A stretch of DNA of 64,000 bases from Ohtaekwangia kribbensis (lineage in GTDB: Bacteria; Bacteroidota; Bacteroidia; Cytophagales; Cyclobacteriaceae), in the NCBI RefSeq assembly GCF_042676245.1, contig NZ_JBHTKA010000001.1:992001-1056000 (forward strand), read 5' to 3'. Position numbers and translations under genes: made by a program. The notes below the pieces were generated by a model. That model was not told where the DNA came from. It searched no databases and was given only the letters and a program-made list of their open reading frames with translations. Positions 27,023 to 36,248 of this stretch are shown here, in pieces (position 1 is the stretch's first letter; each line of letters begins with the position of its first letter).

Positions 27023-28480
27023 ATGCTGGTAATTTTATTCGTTCTCCTAAGCTTTTTTGCAGAAGCAGAGCCTGTTCAGAACTCTGACGCAGAGCTTTTG
27101 CCTGACTCTGTAAAAAGACCTGCTTCGGCTCGTGTAGCACCGATGGATAGCATCGGGAGATTTGTCAGGATCAATCGCATCTTTATCATTGGTAATCGCA
27201 TTACGCGCGATCCGATCATTCTGCGCGAGCTCACATTAAAGTCCGGTGACTTTATTTATAGCACCGACCTGCAACATATACTGGAGACCGATAAGAAGAA
27301 GCTGATCAACACGCGCTTGTTCAACACGGTAGAGATTCGCACACTCGAACTTGAAACCGATCTGGTAGATCTGCTGATCGATCTCAACGAACGGTGGTAT
27401 ACATTCCCCTCCCCGATATTTGAACTATCGGATCGTAACTTCAATGAGTGGTGGCAAAATTATAATCACGATTTCAGTCGCGTTAACTACGGTCTTCGCC
27501 TCTATCAGTATAACATGCGGGGTCGTAACGAAACACTTCGCTTCATCGCTCAATTCGGTTTCTCACGCAGGTTCGGTATTACCTATCGCTTTCCCTATAT
27601 CGACAAAAAACAGCGTCATGGTTTAGCGGTTGACTTCGATTTTATCGAAACAAAAAACCTGGCGTACCGCACGGCCGATCACAAACTTGAATTCCTCGAA
27701 TCCAAAGATATACTTCGCACCACGCGTGTAGGAGGATTGACCTATACGTACCGGCCATCGTTCTACGAATCGCATCTGGTATCCCTGTTCTATCGCAGTA
27801 CCAATGTTCGCGATACCATCGAACTCCTCAACCCGAATTATATCGGCAAAGAAAAAGATACACAGCAATACGCATCGCTCACCTATCAATTCAATTCAGA
27901 CCACCGCGATTATGTAGGCTATCCGTTGCGCGGCTATTACCTCCAGGCATTCCTTACTAAAAATGGTCTCACCTCCTCAGACGATCTGAACAAGTTTGAA
28001 GTAAGCGGAACCTTTGCAAGCTTCATCGACCTGAACAAAGGATTTTATCTTTCCAATTATACGGTAGGCTATTGGAGCTCGCCCGATGATCTTCCCTATA
28101 TGAACTACGGTGCACTCGGTTATCAGAAGCAGATCATTCGCGGCTACGAAGTATATGTTATCGAGGGACCGGAATATATACTTAACAAAACTACATTCAA
28201 GAAAAAGATATTCTCACGTGCGTATAACTGGCGTGCTATGCCCATTCCGCAATTCAGACATATACCACTTGCTATTTACCTGAAGACGTATGCTGATGTA
28301 GGATATGTAAGCAACTATCCGCACTATGAAATCAATAGTCGTTTAACCAACAAATTATTATCCGGTGTAGGAATGGGTATTGATATCGTTGGTTCGTATG
28401 ATATGGTGCTGCGCTTCGAGTATACGTATAATGCAGAAGGCAACCGCGGGTTCTTCTTCAACCTGAAAAAAGAGTTCTGA
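27023..28480 (+). CDS. BamA/TamA-like outer-membrane protein with one POTRA domain
   Basis: A 485-residue exported protein. A short signal peptide (about 1-14) precedes a segment of Pro/Ser-rich residues, and then a POTRA domain with INRIFIIGNRITRDPIILREL, GDFIYSTDL and LINTRLFNTVEIRT. The remainder is a beta barrel with alternating residues, ending in the outer-membrane signature FFFNLKKEF (aromatic C terminus). Only one POTRA is seen, against five in BamA, so it resembles the smaller Omp85 relatives. Substrate unknown. It follows lgt by 65 nt on the same strand. Confidence 0.8.
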   Translation: MLVILFVLLSFFAEAEPVQNSDAELLPDSVKRPASARVAPMDSIGRFVRINRIFIIGNRITRDPIILRELTLKSGDFIYSTDLQHILETDKKKLINTRLFNTVEIRTLELETDLVDLLIDLNERWYTFPSPIFELSDRNFNEWWQNYNHDFSRVNYGLRLYQYNMRGRNETLRFIAQFGFSRRFGITYRFPYIDKKQRHGLAVDFDFIETKNLAYRTADHKLEFLESKDILRTTRVGGLTYTYRPSFYESHLVSLFYRSTNVRDTIELLNPNYIGKEKDTQQYASLTYQFNSDHRDYVGYPLRGYYLQAFLTKNGLTSSDDLNKFEVSGTFASFIDLNKGFYLSNYTVGYWSSPDDLPYMNYGALGYQKQIIRGYEVYVIEGPEYILNKTTFKKKIFSRAYNWRAMPIPQFRHIPLAIYLKTYADVGYVSNYPHYEINSRLTNKLLSGVGMGIDIVGSYDMVLRFEYTYNAEGNRGFFFNLKKEF

Positions 28481-28533
28481 TCTTTCATTCGTTGCTGCAT
28501 CGTTTAAAGTTACGTTCAACTCGTTACTATCCT

Positions 28534-28541
28534 TATCTTTG
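28534..28541 (+). promoter_or_regulatory. -7 box upstream of the 3-hydroxyacyl-CoA dehydrogenase
   Basis: TATCTTTG matches TAnnTTTG and lies 23 nt before the ATG. No TTG at the -33 distance. Confidence 0.4.
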
Positions 28542-28564
28542 TTCGCTTTAAAAATCTAAACGAC

Positions 28565-29464
28565 ATGAAGAACATTGCTGTGATTGGCTCAGGCACCATG
28601 GGAAATGGTATTGCACATAGTTTCGCGCAACATGGTTATACGGTTACATTGATAGACATAGCGGAAGATGCTTTGAAGAAAGCACTAAGCACCATTGATA
28701 AAAATCTCAGCAGACAAGTAGAGAAAGGTTCTATAACTGAAGATGTAAAGAAGCAGACGCTGGCAAACATTACAACGCATACGGATTTAAAAACCGGCGT
28801 GAGCAATGTTGACCTGGTAGTGGAAGCAGCAACGGAGAACACGGAACTGAAGCTCAAAATTTTTCAAGACCTTGATGCAGCAACAGCACCGCATACCATT
28901 CTCGCGACTAACACCTCCTCTATATCCATCACAAAGATTGCTTCGGTAACCAAGCGCACTGATAAAGTTATCGGCATGCACTTTATGAACCCGGTGCCGA
29001 TCATGAAGCTGGTAGAAGTTATACGCGGCTATAACACGAGTGATGATGTAACACAAACCATCATGAAACTATCGCGCAGTCTTGAAAAGATACCGGTAGA
29101 AGTAAATGATTACCCGGGCTTTATAGCCAATCGCATTTTAATGCCGATGATCAACGAAGCTATATATTCTTTGTACGAAGGAGTAGCCGGTGTTGAAGAA
29201 ATAGATTCCGTGATGAAGCTCGGTATGGCTCACCCGATGGGACCGTTACAACTTGCAGACTTTATTGGTCTCGATGTTTGCCTTTCTATTCTGAATGTAC
29301 TTTACGAAGGTTTCGGCAATCCCAAATATGCTCCATGTCCTTTACTGGTAAACATGGTTCAGGCGGGGCACAAGGGAGCAAAATCCGGAAGCGGATTCTA
29401 TACATACGTGCAGGGAAGCAAAGATTTGAAGGTTTCGAAGCGCTTTGAGAAACAGGAAGCCTGA
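28565..29464 (+). CDS. 3-hydroxybutyryl-CoA dehydrogenase
   Basis: A 299-residue monofunctional 3-hydroxyacyl-CoA dehydrogenase that oxidises 3-hydroxyacyl-CoA with NAD+ in fatty-acid or butyrate-type metabolism. The Rossmann motif is VIGSGTMGNGIAHSFAQHGY and the catalytic block is GMHFMNPVPIMKLVEVI with the active-site His. The C-terminal domain contains YPGFIANRILMPMINEA and GAKSGSGFY. Length and layout match the PaaH/Hbd group rather than the fused FadB type. No neighbouring beta-oxidation genes; an acetoacetate-CoA ligase sits 17 kb away. Confidence 0.92.
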   Translation: MKNIAVIGSGTMGNGIAHSFAQHGYTVTLIDIAEDALKKALSTIDKNLSRQVEKGSITEDVKKQTLANITTHTDLKTGVSNVDLVVEAATENTELKLKIFQDLDAATAPHTILATNTSSISITKIASVTKRTDKVIGMHFMNPVPIMKLVEVIRGYNTSDDVTQTIMKLSRSLEKIPVEVNDYPGFIANRILMPMINEAIYSLYEGVAGVEEIDSVMKLGMAHPMGPLQLADFIGLDVCLSILNVLYEGFGNPKYAPCPLLVNMVQAGHKGAKSGSGFYTYVQGSKDLKVSKRFEKQEA

Positions 29465-29473
29465 AAAAAGTGA

Positions 29474-29506
29474 AAGGCCAGTTACTCGATTCGGGTAGCT
29501 GGCCTT
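29474..29506 (+). terminator. Hairpin after the dehydrogenase gene
   Basis: AAGGCCAG and TTAC-type flanks pair with CTGGCCTT across a short loop just after the stop. The following bases lack a real T run, so termination strength is uncertain. Confidence 0.4.
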
Positions 29507-29768
29507 ATTAACACTTCTCTCCTGCCCTTTAACCAGTGGCGAAGCCACCAGCCTCTGCGCAGGACACTGTGAAACGCTATGGCAAAAAGCTAATCACTGT
29601 GTGGAGAGGACTTTAAAGTACGGGCATAACCTCGAATTTTCCTAAGGAATTTCGGAAACTTTCCCGGGCGTAAAAGTTGACTTTTTCAGAGGCCCCGAAA
29701 AGGCACTTTTTGAGTCAGGAGGTTTTTCAAAAAATCCAATAAAATACTGAAAAACAGACAGTTAATTA

Positions 29769-29800
29769 TTATACACAATCGATCCACATTTTATCCACAA
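29769..29800 (+). other. Group of DnaA-box-like sequences upstream of pcm
   Basis: In 32 bases there is TTATACACA (29769-29777), then GATCCACA, then TTATCCACA (29791-29799). The last is a perfect match to the DnaA consensus and the first differs at one position. The DNA just to the left (29720-29768) is strongly AT-rich. The intergenic gap is about 360 nt with no gene. This could be an origin-like or DnaA-controlled site; no dnaA gene is in the window. Confidence 0.45.
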
Positions 29801-29823
29801 CATCATTTTTGGACGAGAATTTC

Positions 29824-30474
29824 ATGATAGAAGACAACTACAGACATCGCGGTTTGCGCAATAAACTGGTTAAGAAACTTGCCCTGAAAGGCATCAAAAG
29901 TGAGGCGGTTTTGAAGGCTATCGGTACGGTACCCCGCCACGTTTTTTTTGAAAATGCGCTGCTCGAACATGCGTATGAAGACAAGGCTTTTCCGATTGGC
30001 GAAGGGCAGACGATATCACAACCTTATACCGTAGCATTTCAGTCTGAGAAGCTGGAGATCAAACCAGGCGACAAAGTTCTGGAGATCGGCACTGGCTCCG
30101 GGTACCAGGCATGTGTACTGCTTGAGTTGGGCGCGAAAGTGTATACCATCGAATACAAACAAAAGCTTTACGAAACTGCTAAAGACTTTTTACCACGGAT
30201 GGGCTACAAGCCAAACTTCTTCTTTGGTGACGGCTCGAAAGGACTTCCCGCGAAAGCGCCTTTCGATAAAATTATAGTTACGGCCGGAGCACCCGTTGTT
30301 CCAACAGCGCTTACCGATCAATTAAAAGAAGGCGGTATACTGGTTATACCCGTAGGCGATAAAGAGAAACAGGTAATGTTGCGCATCCGTAAACAGGGCG
30401 GAAAGCTTTTAAAAGAAGAGTTTGATTACTTCGCATTTGTGCCGTTGCTGGGCGAACAAGGTTGGAAAGGATGA
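29824..30474 (+). CDS. pcm: Protein-L-isoaspartate O-methyltransferase
   Basis: Methylates abnormal isoaspartyl residues to allow repair of damaged proteins. The 216-residue protein carries the family block IGEGQTISQPYTVAFQSE, the SAM-binding VLEIGTGSGYQACVL and the FDKIIVTAGAP post-motif. The upstream in-frame TTG at 29809 would add five residues; ATG at 29824 is preferred. A DnaA-box-like group lies directly upstream. Confidence 0.94.
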   Translation: MIEDNYRHRGLRNKLVKKLALKGIKSEAVLKAIGTVPRHVFFENALLEHAYEDKAFPIGEGQTISQPYTVAFQSEKLEIKPGDKVLEIGTGSGYQACVLLELGAKVYTIEYKQKLYETAKDFLPRMGYKPNFFFGDGSKGLPAKAPFDKIIVTAGAPVVPTALTDQLKEGGILVIPVGDKEKQVMLRIRKQGGKLLKEEFDYFAFVPLLGEQGWKG

Positions 30475-30570
30475 AGGTATCCGTGTAATGCAACTTTCAA
30501 ACGATTGATAGATCACAATAAAATGGTTCAACAGGAGTTAACATAAAAATTCGTTTCTTTGCCATTCCGT

Positions 30571-31041
30571 ATGACAAACAACATCGTTGAAAATATCCTG
30601 AAACTGCTCAAAGGTGAATTTATCAAGTTCGTTTTTGTAGGAGGTATATCTGCTGTTATCGAGTTCTCGCTACTCATTCTCTTTGTAGAGAAACTTGGTA
30701 TCGACTATCTCATCGGAAATATAGGAGCGTTCGCGTTAACTAACATCGTTACCTATATACTTAGCAAGCGCTATGTATTCAATGCATCGGCAAGTGCCAA
30801 CAAAGCACAGGAGGCCGGACTCTTCTTCTTATGCCTGCTCGGTGGCCTTGTTGTAAACCAAATCGTGTTGTGGGCCCTGGTGGAATTTACTTCCGTAGAT
30901 TACCGCATCGCGAAAGTTATAGCAATCGCCATTACGGTAATCTGGAATTTCTTTACGCGCAAACATCTTGTATTCCGTAATCGCGCGGTAGCCACCGTGG
31001 AGCAACCGGCTCCTACAGAGTATTCAGAAGAAAATCTTTAA
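30571..31041 (+). CDS. GtrA-family membrane protein
   Basis: A 156-residue protein with four hydrophobic helices in the GtrA pattern, with the conserved start LKGEFIKFVFVGGISAVIEF and the later KVIAIAITVIWNFFTRKHLVF. The family includes flippases of lipid-linked glucose and related cell-surface polysaccharide proteins; no sugar transferase is adjacent, so substrate is unknown. ATG at 30571; an in-frame TTG lies four codons earlier. Its last 29 nt overlap the end of thrC on the opposite strand. Confidence 0.88.
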   Translation: MTNNIVENILKLLKGEFIKFVFVGGISAVIEFSLLILFVEKLGIDYLIGNIGAFALTNIVTYILSKRYVFNASASANKAQEAGLFFLCLLGGLVVNQIVLWALVEFTSVDYRIAKVIAIAITVIWNFFTRKHLVFRNRAVATVEQPAPTEYSEENL

Positions 31042-32317
31042 AGCTGGTATAGTCGCTCTTCAGCGCTATACTCTTCTTGCTTTGCTGCAGGAAGTGCTGC
31101 AGAGGCTTGGGTATATCAATGGATTTACCCAGCGTATCATCTACAACTTCCTTGAACTTGGCCGGGTGCGCTGTCTCGAGGAAAATTCCCGTTACATCTT
31201 CTCCCTGTTCTTCGAGGTATTTGATCAATCCGAGGTAGCCAATCGCTCCGTGCGGATCCAATATATACTCTGTTGAAGCAAATACATGGCGCATAGCAGC
31301 ACGCGTCTCATCATCAGAGAATGAATAGCCGGCTATATCGGCTGAAAGTTTAGTAAAATCGTTCTGGAAGAGATCAAGCATGCGGGCGAAGTTGCTTGGA
31401 TTACCAACATCCATAGCGTTGCTGATGGTTTGCTGAGACGGGCGCGGTGCAAATACGTTCGTGCGCAGGTACTCCGGCACTACATCGTTCACGTTGGTGG
31501 TCGCTATAAATTTACGGATGGGCAACCCCATGCGCTGCGCCAGTAGGCCGCCCGTTAAGTTACCGAAGTTACCGCTCGGTATGGAGAACACGAGATCCTT
31601 CGCTTTATCTTTCATCTGCGCATACGCGTAGAAATAGTAAAACGACTGCGGTATAAGTCGCGCTATATTGATTGAATTGGCAGAGGTGAGAAAATACTTC
31701 TTCCGTAACACATCATCCAGAAACGCTTCTTTTACCAGGCGTTGGCAATCATCGAACGTACCATCAATCTCCAGTGCCGTAACGTTCTGTCCCAGCGTTG
31801 TAAATTGTTTCTCCTGTATATCACTTACTTTACCGGAAGGATATAGTACAATTACCTTCGTTCCCTTTACGCCTAAAAATCCGTTGGCAACCGCACTGCC
31901 GGTATCACCGGATGTTGCTACGAGAATAACGATCTCCTGCTTCTGCTGGCGTGCAAAGTAGCCCAGCAACTGCGACATGAAGCGTGCGCCAAAATCTTTA
32001 AACGCCAATGTAGGTCCGTGAAAAAGTTCAAGCGCATACGCGTGATCATCTACTTCAACCACCGGTGCATCAAACTGGATGGTGTGGTCTACAATGCGTT
32101 TCAATTCATCGGCCGGCACATCATCACCGATAATATTTTTAGCTACCGTAAAAGCAATCTCCTGAAATGATTTGGTGTCAATGGTATCAAAGAACTCCTT
32201 CGGTAATACCGGAATGTACTCGGGCATATAAAGTCCGTTATCCGGGGCGAGTCCTTGTGTTACAGCTTCCTTTAAATCAACTTTTAAATTCGGGTTGTTC
32301 GTACTATAAAATTTCAT
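31013..32317 (-). CDS. thrC: Threonine synthase
   Basis: Converts O-phosphohomoserine to threonine, the last step of the pathway. The 434 residues carry the PLP-lysine block TLAFKDFGARFM and the phosphate-binding SGDTGSAVANGFL. The NFGNLTGGLLAQRMG block is also present. It is third in a thrA-thrB-thrC order on the minus strand, 66 nt after thrB. The end overlaps the gtrA end by 29 nt in the opposite direction. Confidence 0.96.
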   Translation of the reverse strand: MKFYSTNNPNLKVDLKEAVTQGLAPDNGLYMPEYIPVLPKEFFDTIDTKSFQEIAFTVAKNIIGDDVPADELKRIVDHTIQFDAPVVEVDDHAYALELFHGPTLAFKDFGARFMSQLLGYFARQQKQEIVILVATSGDTGSAVANGFLGVKGTKVIVLYPSGKVSDIQEKQFTTLGQNVTALEIDGTFDDCQRLVKEAFLDDVLRKKYFLTSANSINIARLIPQSFYYFYAYAQMKDKAKDLVFSIPSGNFGNLTGGLLAQRMGLPIRKFIATTNVNDVVPEYLRTNVFAPRPSQQTISNAMDVGNPSNFARMLDLFQNDFTKLSADIAGYSFSDDETRAAMRHVFASTEYILDPHGAIGYLGLIKYLEEQGEDVTGIFLETAHPAKFKEVVDDTLGKSIDIPKPLQHFLQQSKKSIALKSDYTSFKDFLLNTL

Positions 32318-32383
32318 CGATGGTGGCCTGTTATAAAGTTGTTCTTTTTTCTAAGTATATATTTCGTGCTGCGGGATTGCGTT

Positions 32384-33316
32384 TTATGCACTCAGTATTT
32401 TGGCACCTTCGCCATTGATGCGCGACACAAACACATCGCTCTTCAGTTTCAAAAGATCGAACTGTTGTTGCATCGCCTTGCCTACACGTTCGGCAACAGC
32501 GCGCTCGGACGAGAGCGCAAATATAGTGGGGCCTGATCCGGATATACCGCATCCCAGTGCACCGGCCTGCATCGCTTCTTCCTTGATTTTATGAAAACCC
32601 GGAATCAACACCGAGCGAATCGGTTCGGCCACAACATCATGAAGTGAACGTTGAATCAATCCGTAATCCGGTTTCATCAACCCTACAACCATACCGGCTA
32701 TATTTCCCCATTGCGTGATCGCATCTTTGATGGGTATGCTGGGCTTCAGCACACGTCTGGAATCTTCTGTCTTAAGTTCCAGGTGTGGATGTACCAGCGT
32801 ACAATACAGTTCAGCAGGCGTAGGTATACTCGCTACATCCAGCGGTGCATACCCGCGGATAAGTACGAAACCTCCGAGCAAGGATGGCGCAACGTTATCG
32901 GCATGCGCAGAACCACACGCAATGCGTTCTGATTCCATCGCGAATGGCAGCAGTTGTTCACGCGTAAGCGGATTACCATGCAATTCGTTGATGGCAACAA
33001 GAGCCGCAGCCGAACTCGCAGCACTCGACCCCATACCACTGCCTAACGGAAGATGTTTATAGAGCTCGATGTTTGCGCCTAGTTTACTGTCGATCGCTTT
33101 TAAAAATTCAAGCACGGCTACACCGGAAGTATTCTTCTCCGCTTCCCGTGGAAGTCTTCCATCATCGCCAACAATTTTTGATATCGTAACACCCGGGTTA
33201 TCGGTGAGCGTTACGATCACTTCATCTGCCGGTGCTTCTACGGCAAATCCAAAAATATCAAAGCCGCAGGATACGTTCGCTACCGTAGCGGGTGCAGATG
33301 CTTTTACTGATTTCAT
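32384..33316 (-). CDS. thrB: Homoserine kinase
   Basis: Phosphorylates homoserine for threonine synthase. The 310-residue GHMP kinase has the glycine-rich ATP motif LPLGSGMGSSAASSAAALVA and the N-terminal APATVANVSCGFDIFG. The C-terminal GCGISGSGPTIFAL is also typical. ATG at 33316 is chosen; an in-frame TTG seven codons upstream is less likely. It follows thrA after a repeat-rich gap of 154 nt and precedes thrC. Confidence 0.95.
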   Translation of the reverse strand: MKSVKASAPATVANVSCGFDIFGFAVEAPADEVIVTLTDNPGVTISKIVGDDGRLPREAEKNTSGVAVLEFLKAIDSKLGANIELYKHLPLGSGMGSSAASSAAALVAINELHGNPLTREQLLPFAMESERIACGSAHADNVAPSLLGGFVLIRGYAPLDVASIPTPAELYCTLVHPHLELKTEDSRRVLKPSIPIKDAITQWGNIAGMVVGLMKPDYGLIQRSLHDVVAEPIRSVLIPGFHKIKEEAMQAGALGCGISGSGPTIFALSSERAVAERVGKAMQQQFDLLKLKSDVFVSRINGEGAKILSA

Positions 33317-33317
33317 T

Positions 33318-33466
33318 CTTTGGTCGTTATCGGTCAAGCTTTATTAGTCGTTAACCGTTATTAGTTAATCGTTATTCGTGTGAGTGTGTCGTGGGTGCGA
33401 GGTATATATTTAGCCGTACCGGATAACCATTAACGATTAACAGATAACCATTAACGGATAACGACT
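33318..33466. repeat. Inverted-repeat element between thrA and thrB
   Basis: TCGTTATCGGTC, AGTCGTTAACCGTTATT and AGTTAATCGTTATTCG at the left are mirrored at the right by GGATAACCATTAACGATTAACAG and ATTAACGGATAACGAC. The arms could form a long hairpin around about 40 bases. It is another member of the group seen after gpsA and after ribF, but sits inside an operon here, where it could alter thrB expression. Confidence 0.5.
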
Positions 33467-33470
33467 CCCG

Positions 33471-35915
33471 CTACTTCGCGTAGTGTCCTATACGGATCAC
33501 ATCGGCAAATACACCAGCTGCTGTTACCGCTGCTCCTGCTCCGGGGCCGCGTATTACCATCGGGCGTTCATGGTATCGTTCGGTAGTAAGCAGTATAATG
33601 TTGTCGCTACCGGAGAGTGAATAGAACGGATGCTGGCTGTTTACCGAACCGAGTTTCACACTCACTTTGCCTTCGTTCAATACCGCCATATAGCGAAGCT
33701 TCTCTCCTTTGGAAAAGGCTTCATCGCGAAGTTTCTCGAACGATGCATCGTGTTTCTCGAGTGTCTTGAAGAAATCATCTACACTTCCTTTCTGACAATC
33801 AACCGGCACCAGGTTTTCTACCTGTATATCGCTGAGCTCAAATGATAATCCGGTTTCGCGAGACAAGATCAATATCTTACGCGCTACGTCCATACCACTT
33901 AAATCATCGCGTGGGTCTGGTTCGGTATAGCCTTTTTCTTTGGCTTCTTTTACTACATCGCTAAACTTCTTGCCGTCAGTATAGGAGCTGAAGATAAAGT
34001 TCAGCGTTCCGCTCAATACACCTTCAATGCTGATCACTTTGTCACCACTCAGCAGCAAATCGTTCAGTGTGTTGATCACGGGTAGTCCAGCCCCTACGTT
34101 GGTTTCGTACAGGAACTTGACACCACGTTTAAAGGCTGTCTTTTTGAGGTTGGTATATTGCTCCATCGAAGCCGAATTCGCTTTCTTGTTCGGTGTTACA
34201 ATGGAAATATTGGCAGACAATATAGTTTCATATACAGCCGTAACTTCTTCGCTCGAAGTACAATCCACAAAGATGCTGTTCGGTAAATTGAGACTTACCA
34301 TTTTATCAGCAAACTCTTTCATGTTCATTGACTGGCCATCTTTCTTCATCTCGTCTATGCACGATGACAGTTTAAGGCCTTCTTCATTGAACAGCATTTT
34401 CTTACTGTTCGCTACAGCCACTACATTTACTTCCAACAGATTTTCTTTCGCGAGCTTATTATACTGCTCCTCGATCATATTTACCAGGGAGTTGCCGATC
34501 AGACCGGTTCCCACCAGGAATACATTTAATACTTTACGATCCGACAGGAAGAATGCTTCGTGCAACGCATTCAACGCTTTGGCTACATCGGCCTGACGAA
34601 CCACGGCCGATATATTTCGCTCGGATGATCCCTGCGCAATCGCCATTACGTTCACACCGTTCTTACCCAACGAACTGAACATGCGTCCACTGGTACCAGG
34701 ACTATGTTTCATACCATCGCCTACAACGGCTACGATAGACAAATCCGTTTCTACCTGTACTTCATCAATTTCTTCGTTGCGTATCTCGTACTGAAATTCT
34801 TTATCGATAGCCGACTTGGCCTGACGTGTGTACTGATTTTCAATAGCAAAACATATAGAGTGCTCCGATGATGCCTGGCTGATCAGGATCACGCTTATCT
34901 TTTCACGTGCCAGTGTAGCAAACAATCGCATAGACGCTCCTACTACTCCTAACAAACCACTTCCCTGCACGTTGAGTAAACTCACATTGTTCATCGAAGA
35001 TATACCTTTGATGAGTTTACCGTTCTTGGCATTGGCGTGAATAACCGTTCCCTCAAAAGTCGGGTTAAACGTATTCTTGATCCAGATAGGTATATGATTT
35101 ACCATGGCGGGTTGCATGGTAGCCGGGAAAATTACTTTCGCTCCGAAGTGCGATAGCTCCATCGCCTCCTCGTAGCTCATCTGCGGCACAGTAAACGCCT
35201 TCTTTACCATGCGCGGATCGGCTGTCATCATGCCATCTACATCGGTCCATATTTCAAGATCCGTTGCATGTAAAGCACCGGCAAAGATGGCAGCAGTATA
35301 ATCAGAACCACTGCGACCGAGCGTTGTTGTTTCACCCGTCTCGGACGTACCTATAAATCCGGTGATGATCTGCAGGTCTGTATGATTTTTAAAGTGATCG
35401 TTGATGAGTTTGTTCGTTACATCAAAATCTACTTTCGCATAACCAAAGTGTCCATCGGTGCGCACTACTTTGCGCGCATCGAGAAATTCAGCTGCTACAC
35501 CTTTATCTTTAAAAGCTTCTGAAATAATATAGGCAGACAGGCGCTCACCAAAGCTCATGACGTAATCCAACGTGCGGGGTGTACGCTCTTTCACCAGGAA
35601 GACACCGTGCAGTACATCTTCCAGTTCATTGATCATAAACTTTACCTGGGCCAGAATGCTGCTTTGTTTTTGTACACCGATCAATTCGCGTACAGCATCG
35701 AGGTGACGCTTCTCGATATCAGCCAGTTTTGTTTTGTATTCGAGATTACTTTCCAGTGCGAGTTTACTAATGCCAATCAACACATCGGTAACTCCGCCAA
35801 AAGCGGAAAAGACTACAGCAACATCGCCTTTCAGATAAGGCTTTACTATTTCTATAACCGATTGTATTCTCGCAGGGGTAGCTACCGATGAGCCACCGAA
35901 CTTTAATATTTTCAT
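33471..35915 (-). CDS. thrA: Bifunctional aspartate kinase/homoserine dehydrogenase
   Basis: Catalyses the first and third steps from aspartate to threonine. The 814 residues begin with the aspartokinase motif KILKFGGSSVATPARI, carry ACT regulatory segments in the middle (about 310-460), and end with a homoserine dehydrogenase part recognisable from FLVGTGLIGNSLV and the DDLSGMDVARKILIL segment. This is the fused form familiar from enterobacteria and many Bacteroidota. ATG at 35915 gives MKILKFGG; a TTG two codons earlier is also in frame. The gene is preceded by a Thr/Ile leader peptide and attenuator-like pairings. Confidence 0.96.
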   Translation of the reverse strand: MKILKFGGSSVATPARIQSVIEIVKPYLKGDVAVVFSAFGGVTDVLIGISKLALESNLEYKTKLADIEKRHLDAVRELIGVQKQSSILAQVKFMINELEDVLHGVFLVKERTPRTLDYVMSFGERLSAYIISEAFKDKGVAAEFLDARKVVRTDGHFGYAKVDFDVTNKLINDHFKNHTDLQIITGFIGTSETGETTTLGRSGSDYTAAIFAGALHATDLEIWTDVDGMMTADPRMVKKAFTVPQMSYEEAMELSHFGAKVIFPATMQPAMVNHIPIWIKNTFNPTFEGTVIHANAKNGKLIKGISSMNNVSLLNVQGSGLLGVVGASMRLFATLAREKISVILISQASSEHSICFAIENQYTRQAKSAIDKEFQYEIRNEEIDEVQVETDLSIVAVVGDGMKHSPGTSGRMFSSLGKNGVNVMAIAQGSSERNISAVVRQADVAKALNALHEAFFLSDRKVLNVFLVGTGLIGNSLVNMIEEQYNKLAKENLLEVNVVAVANSKKMLFNEEGLKLSSCIDEMKKDGQSMNMKEFADKMVSLNLPNSIFVDCTSSEEVTAVYETILSANISIVTPNKKANSASMEQYTNLKKTAFKRGVKFLYETNVGAGLPVINTLNDLLLSGDKVISIEGVLSGTLNFIFSSYTDGKKFSDVVKEAKEKGYTEPDPRDDLSGMDVARKILILSRETGLSFELSDIQVENLVPVDCQKGSVDDFFKTLEKHDASFEKLRDEAFSKGEKLRYMAVLNEGKVSVKLGSVNSQHPFYSLSGSDNIILLTTERYHERPMVIRGPGAGAAVTAAGVFADVIRIGHYAK

Positions 35916-36006
35916 GAACAATTAATTATTCAGGGTGTAGTATTCTATTTTTAAACTGTTGGTTTACGATATCATCTCCTGGAGACGGACATAATCCTAA
36001 TGGGGC

Positions 36007-36080
36007 CGGGGTATAGAATGAGCACGGGGTCACCCCGTAATGATGGTAATGGTAATAATAGAAATAATAGCTATCGGGGT
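36007..36080 (-). promoter_or_regulatory. Candidate attenuator of the thr operon
   Basis: On the transcript the word ACCCCG occurs three times: at 36080-36075 inside the leader gene (Thr-Pro codons), at 36030-36025 just after the leader stop, and at 36012-36007. The only complement, CGGGGT, lies at 36037-36032 in the last leader codons. The single copy can pair with only one of the three at a time, so the position of the leader ribosome should choose the fold. No T run follows, so how this affects thrA is unclear. Confidence 0.6.
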
Positions 36081-36146
36081 AATGCAAGCAATCGTCTTCC
36101 CGAATGAGAAGAAAGAAGATGATGCTATATTTTGTGTTGCTTGCAT
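36030..36146 (-). CDS. Threonine/isoleucine-rich leader peptide of the thrABC operon
   Basis: A 38-codon frame from ATG at 36146 to TGA at 36030-36032, 114 nt before thrA on the same strand. Its last 20 residues contain ten isoleucines and four threonines and end IISIITITIITG. That is the pattern of an attenuator peptide: ribosomes slow when Thr- or Ile-tRNA is scarce. In E. coli the thr operon leader is likewise rich in Thr and Ile codons. Codons read here are mostly ATT, ACC and ATC. The same region contains three copies of ACCCCG and one CGGGGT (see attenuator entry). Confidence 0.8.
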   Translation of the reverse strand: MQATQNIASSSFFSFGKTIACITPIAIISIITITIITG

Positions 36147-36248
36147 AAGGCGCACCGAAATAATGAAATGATATACTTGATTGCAAACTATTTTTTTAGA
36201 TTTTTGCACGAACTAACGCTTATTAGCGCTATGCAATCGAATGTTATG

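Noticed and set aside
29533..29550. Short palindrome CCAGTGGCGAAGCCACCAG
   Set aside because: Only a 5-bp core stem is perfect and it has no T run or repeat copies in the window.
35926..36186. 86-residue minus-strand frame upstream of thrA
   Set aside because: It is the wrong frame: it is Tyr/His-rich as a shadow of the Ile/Thr-rich leader peptide read in another frame from 36146.
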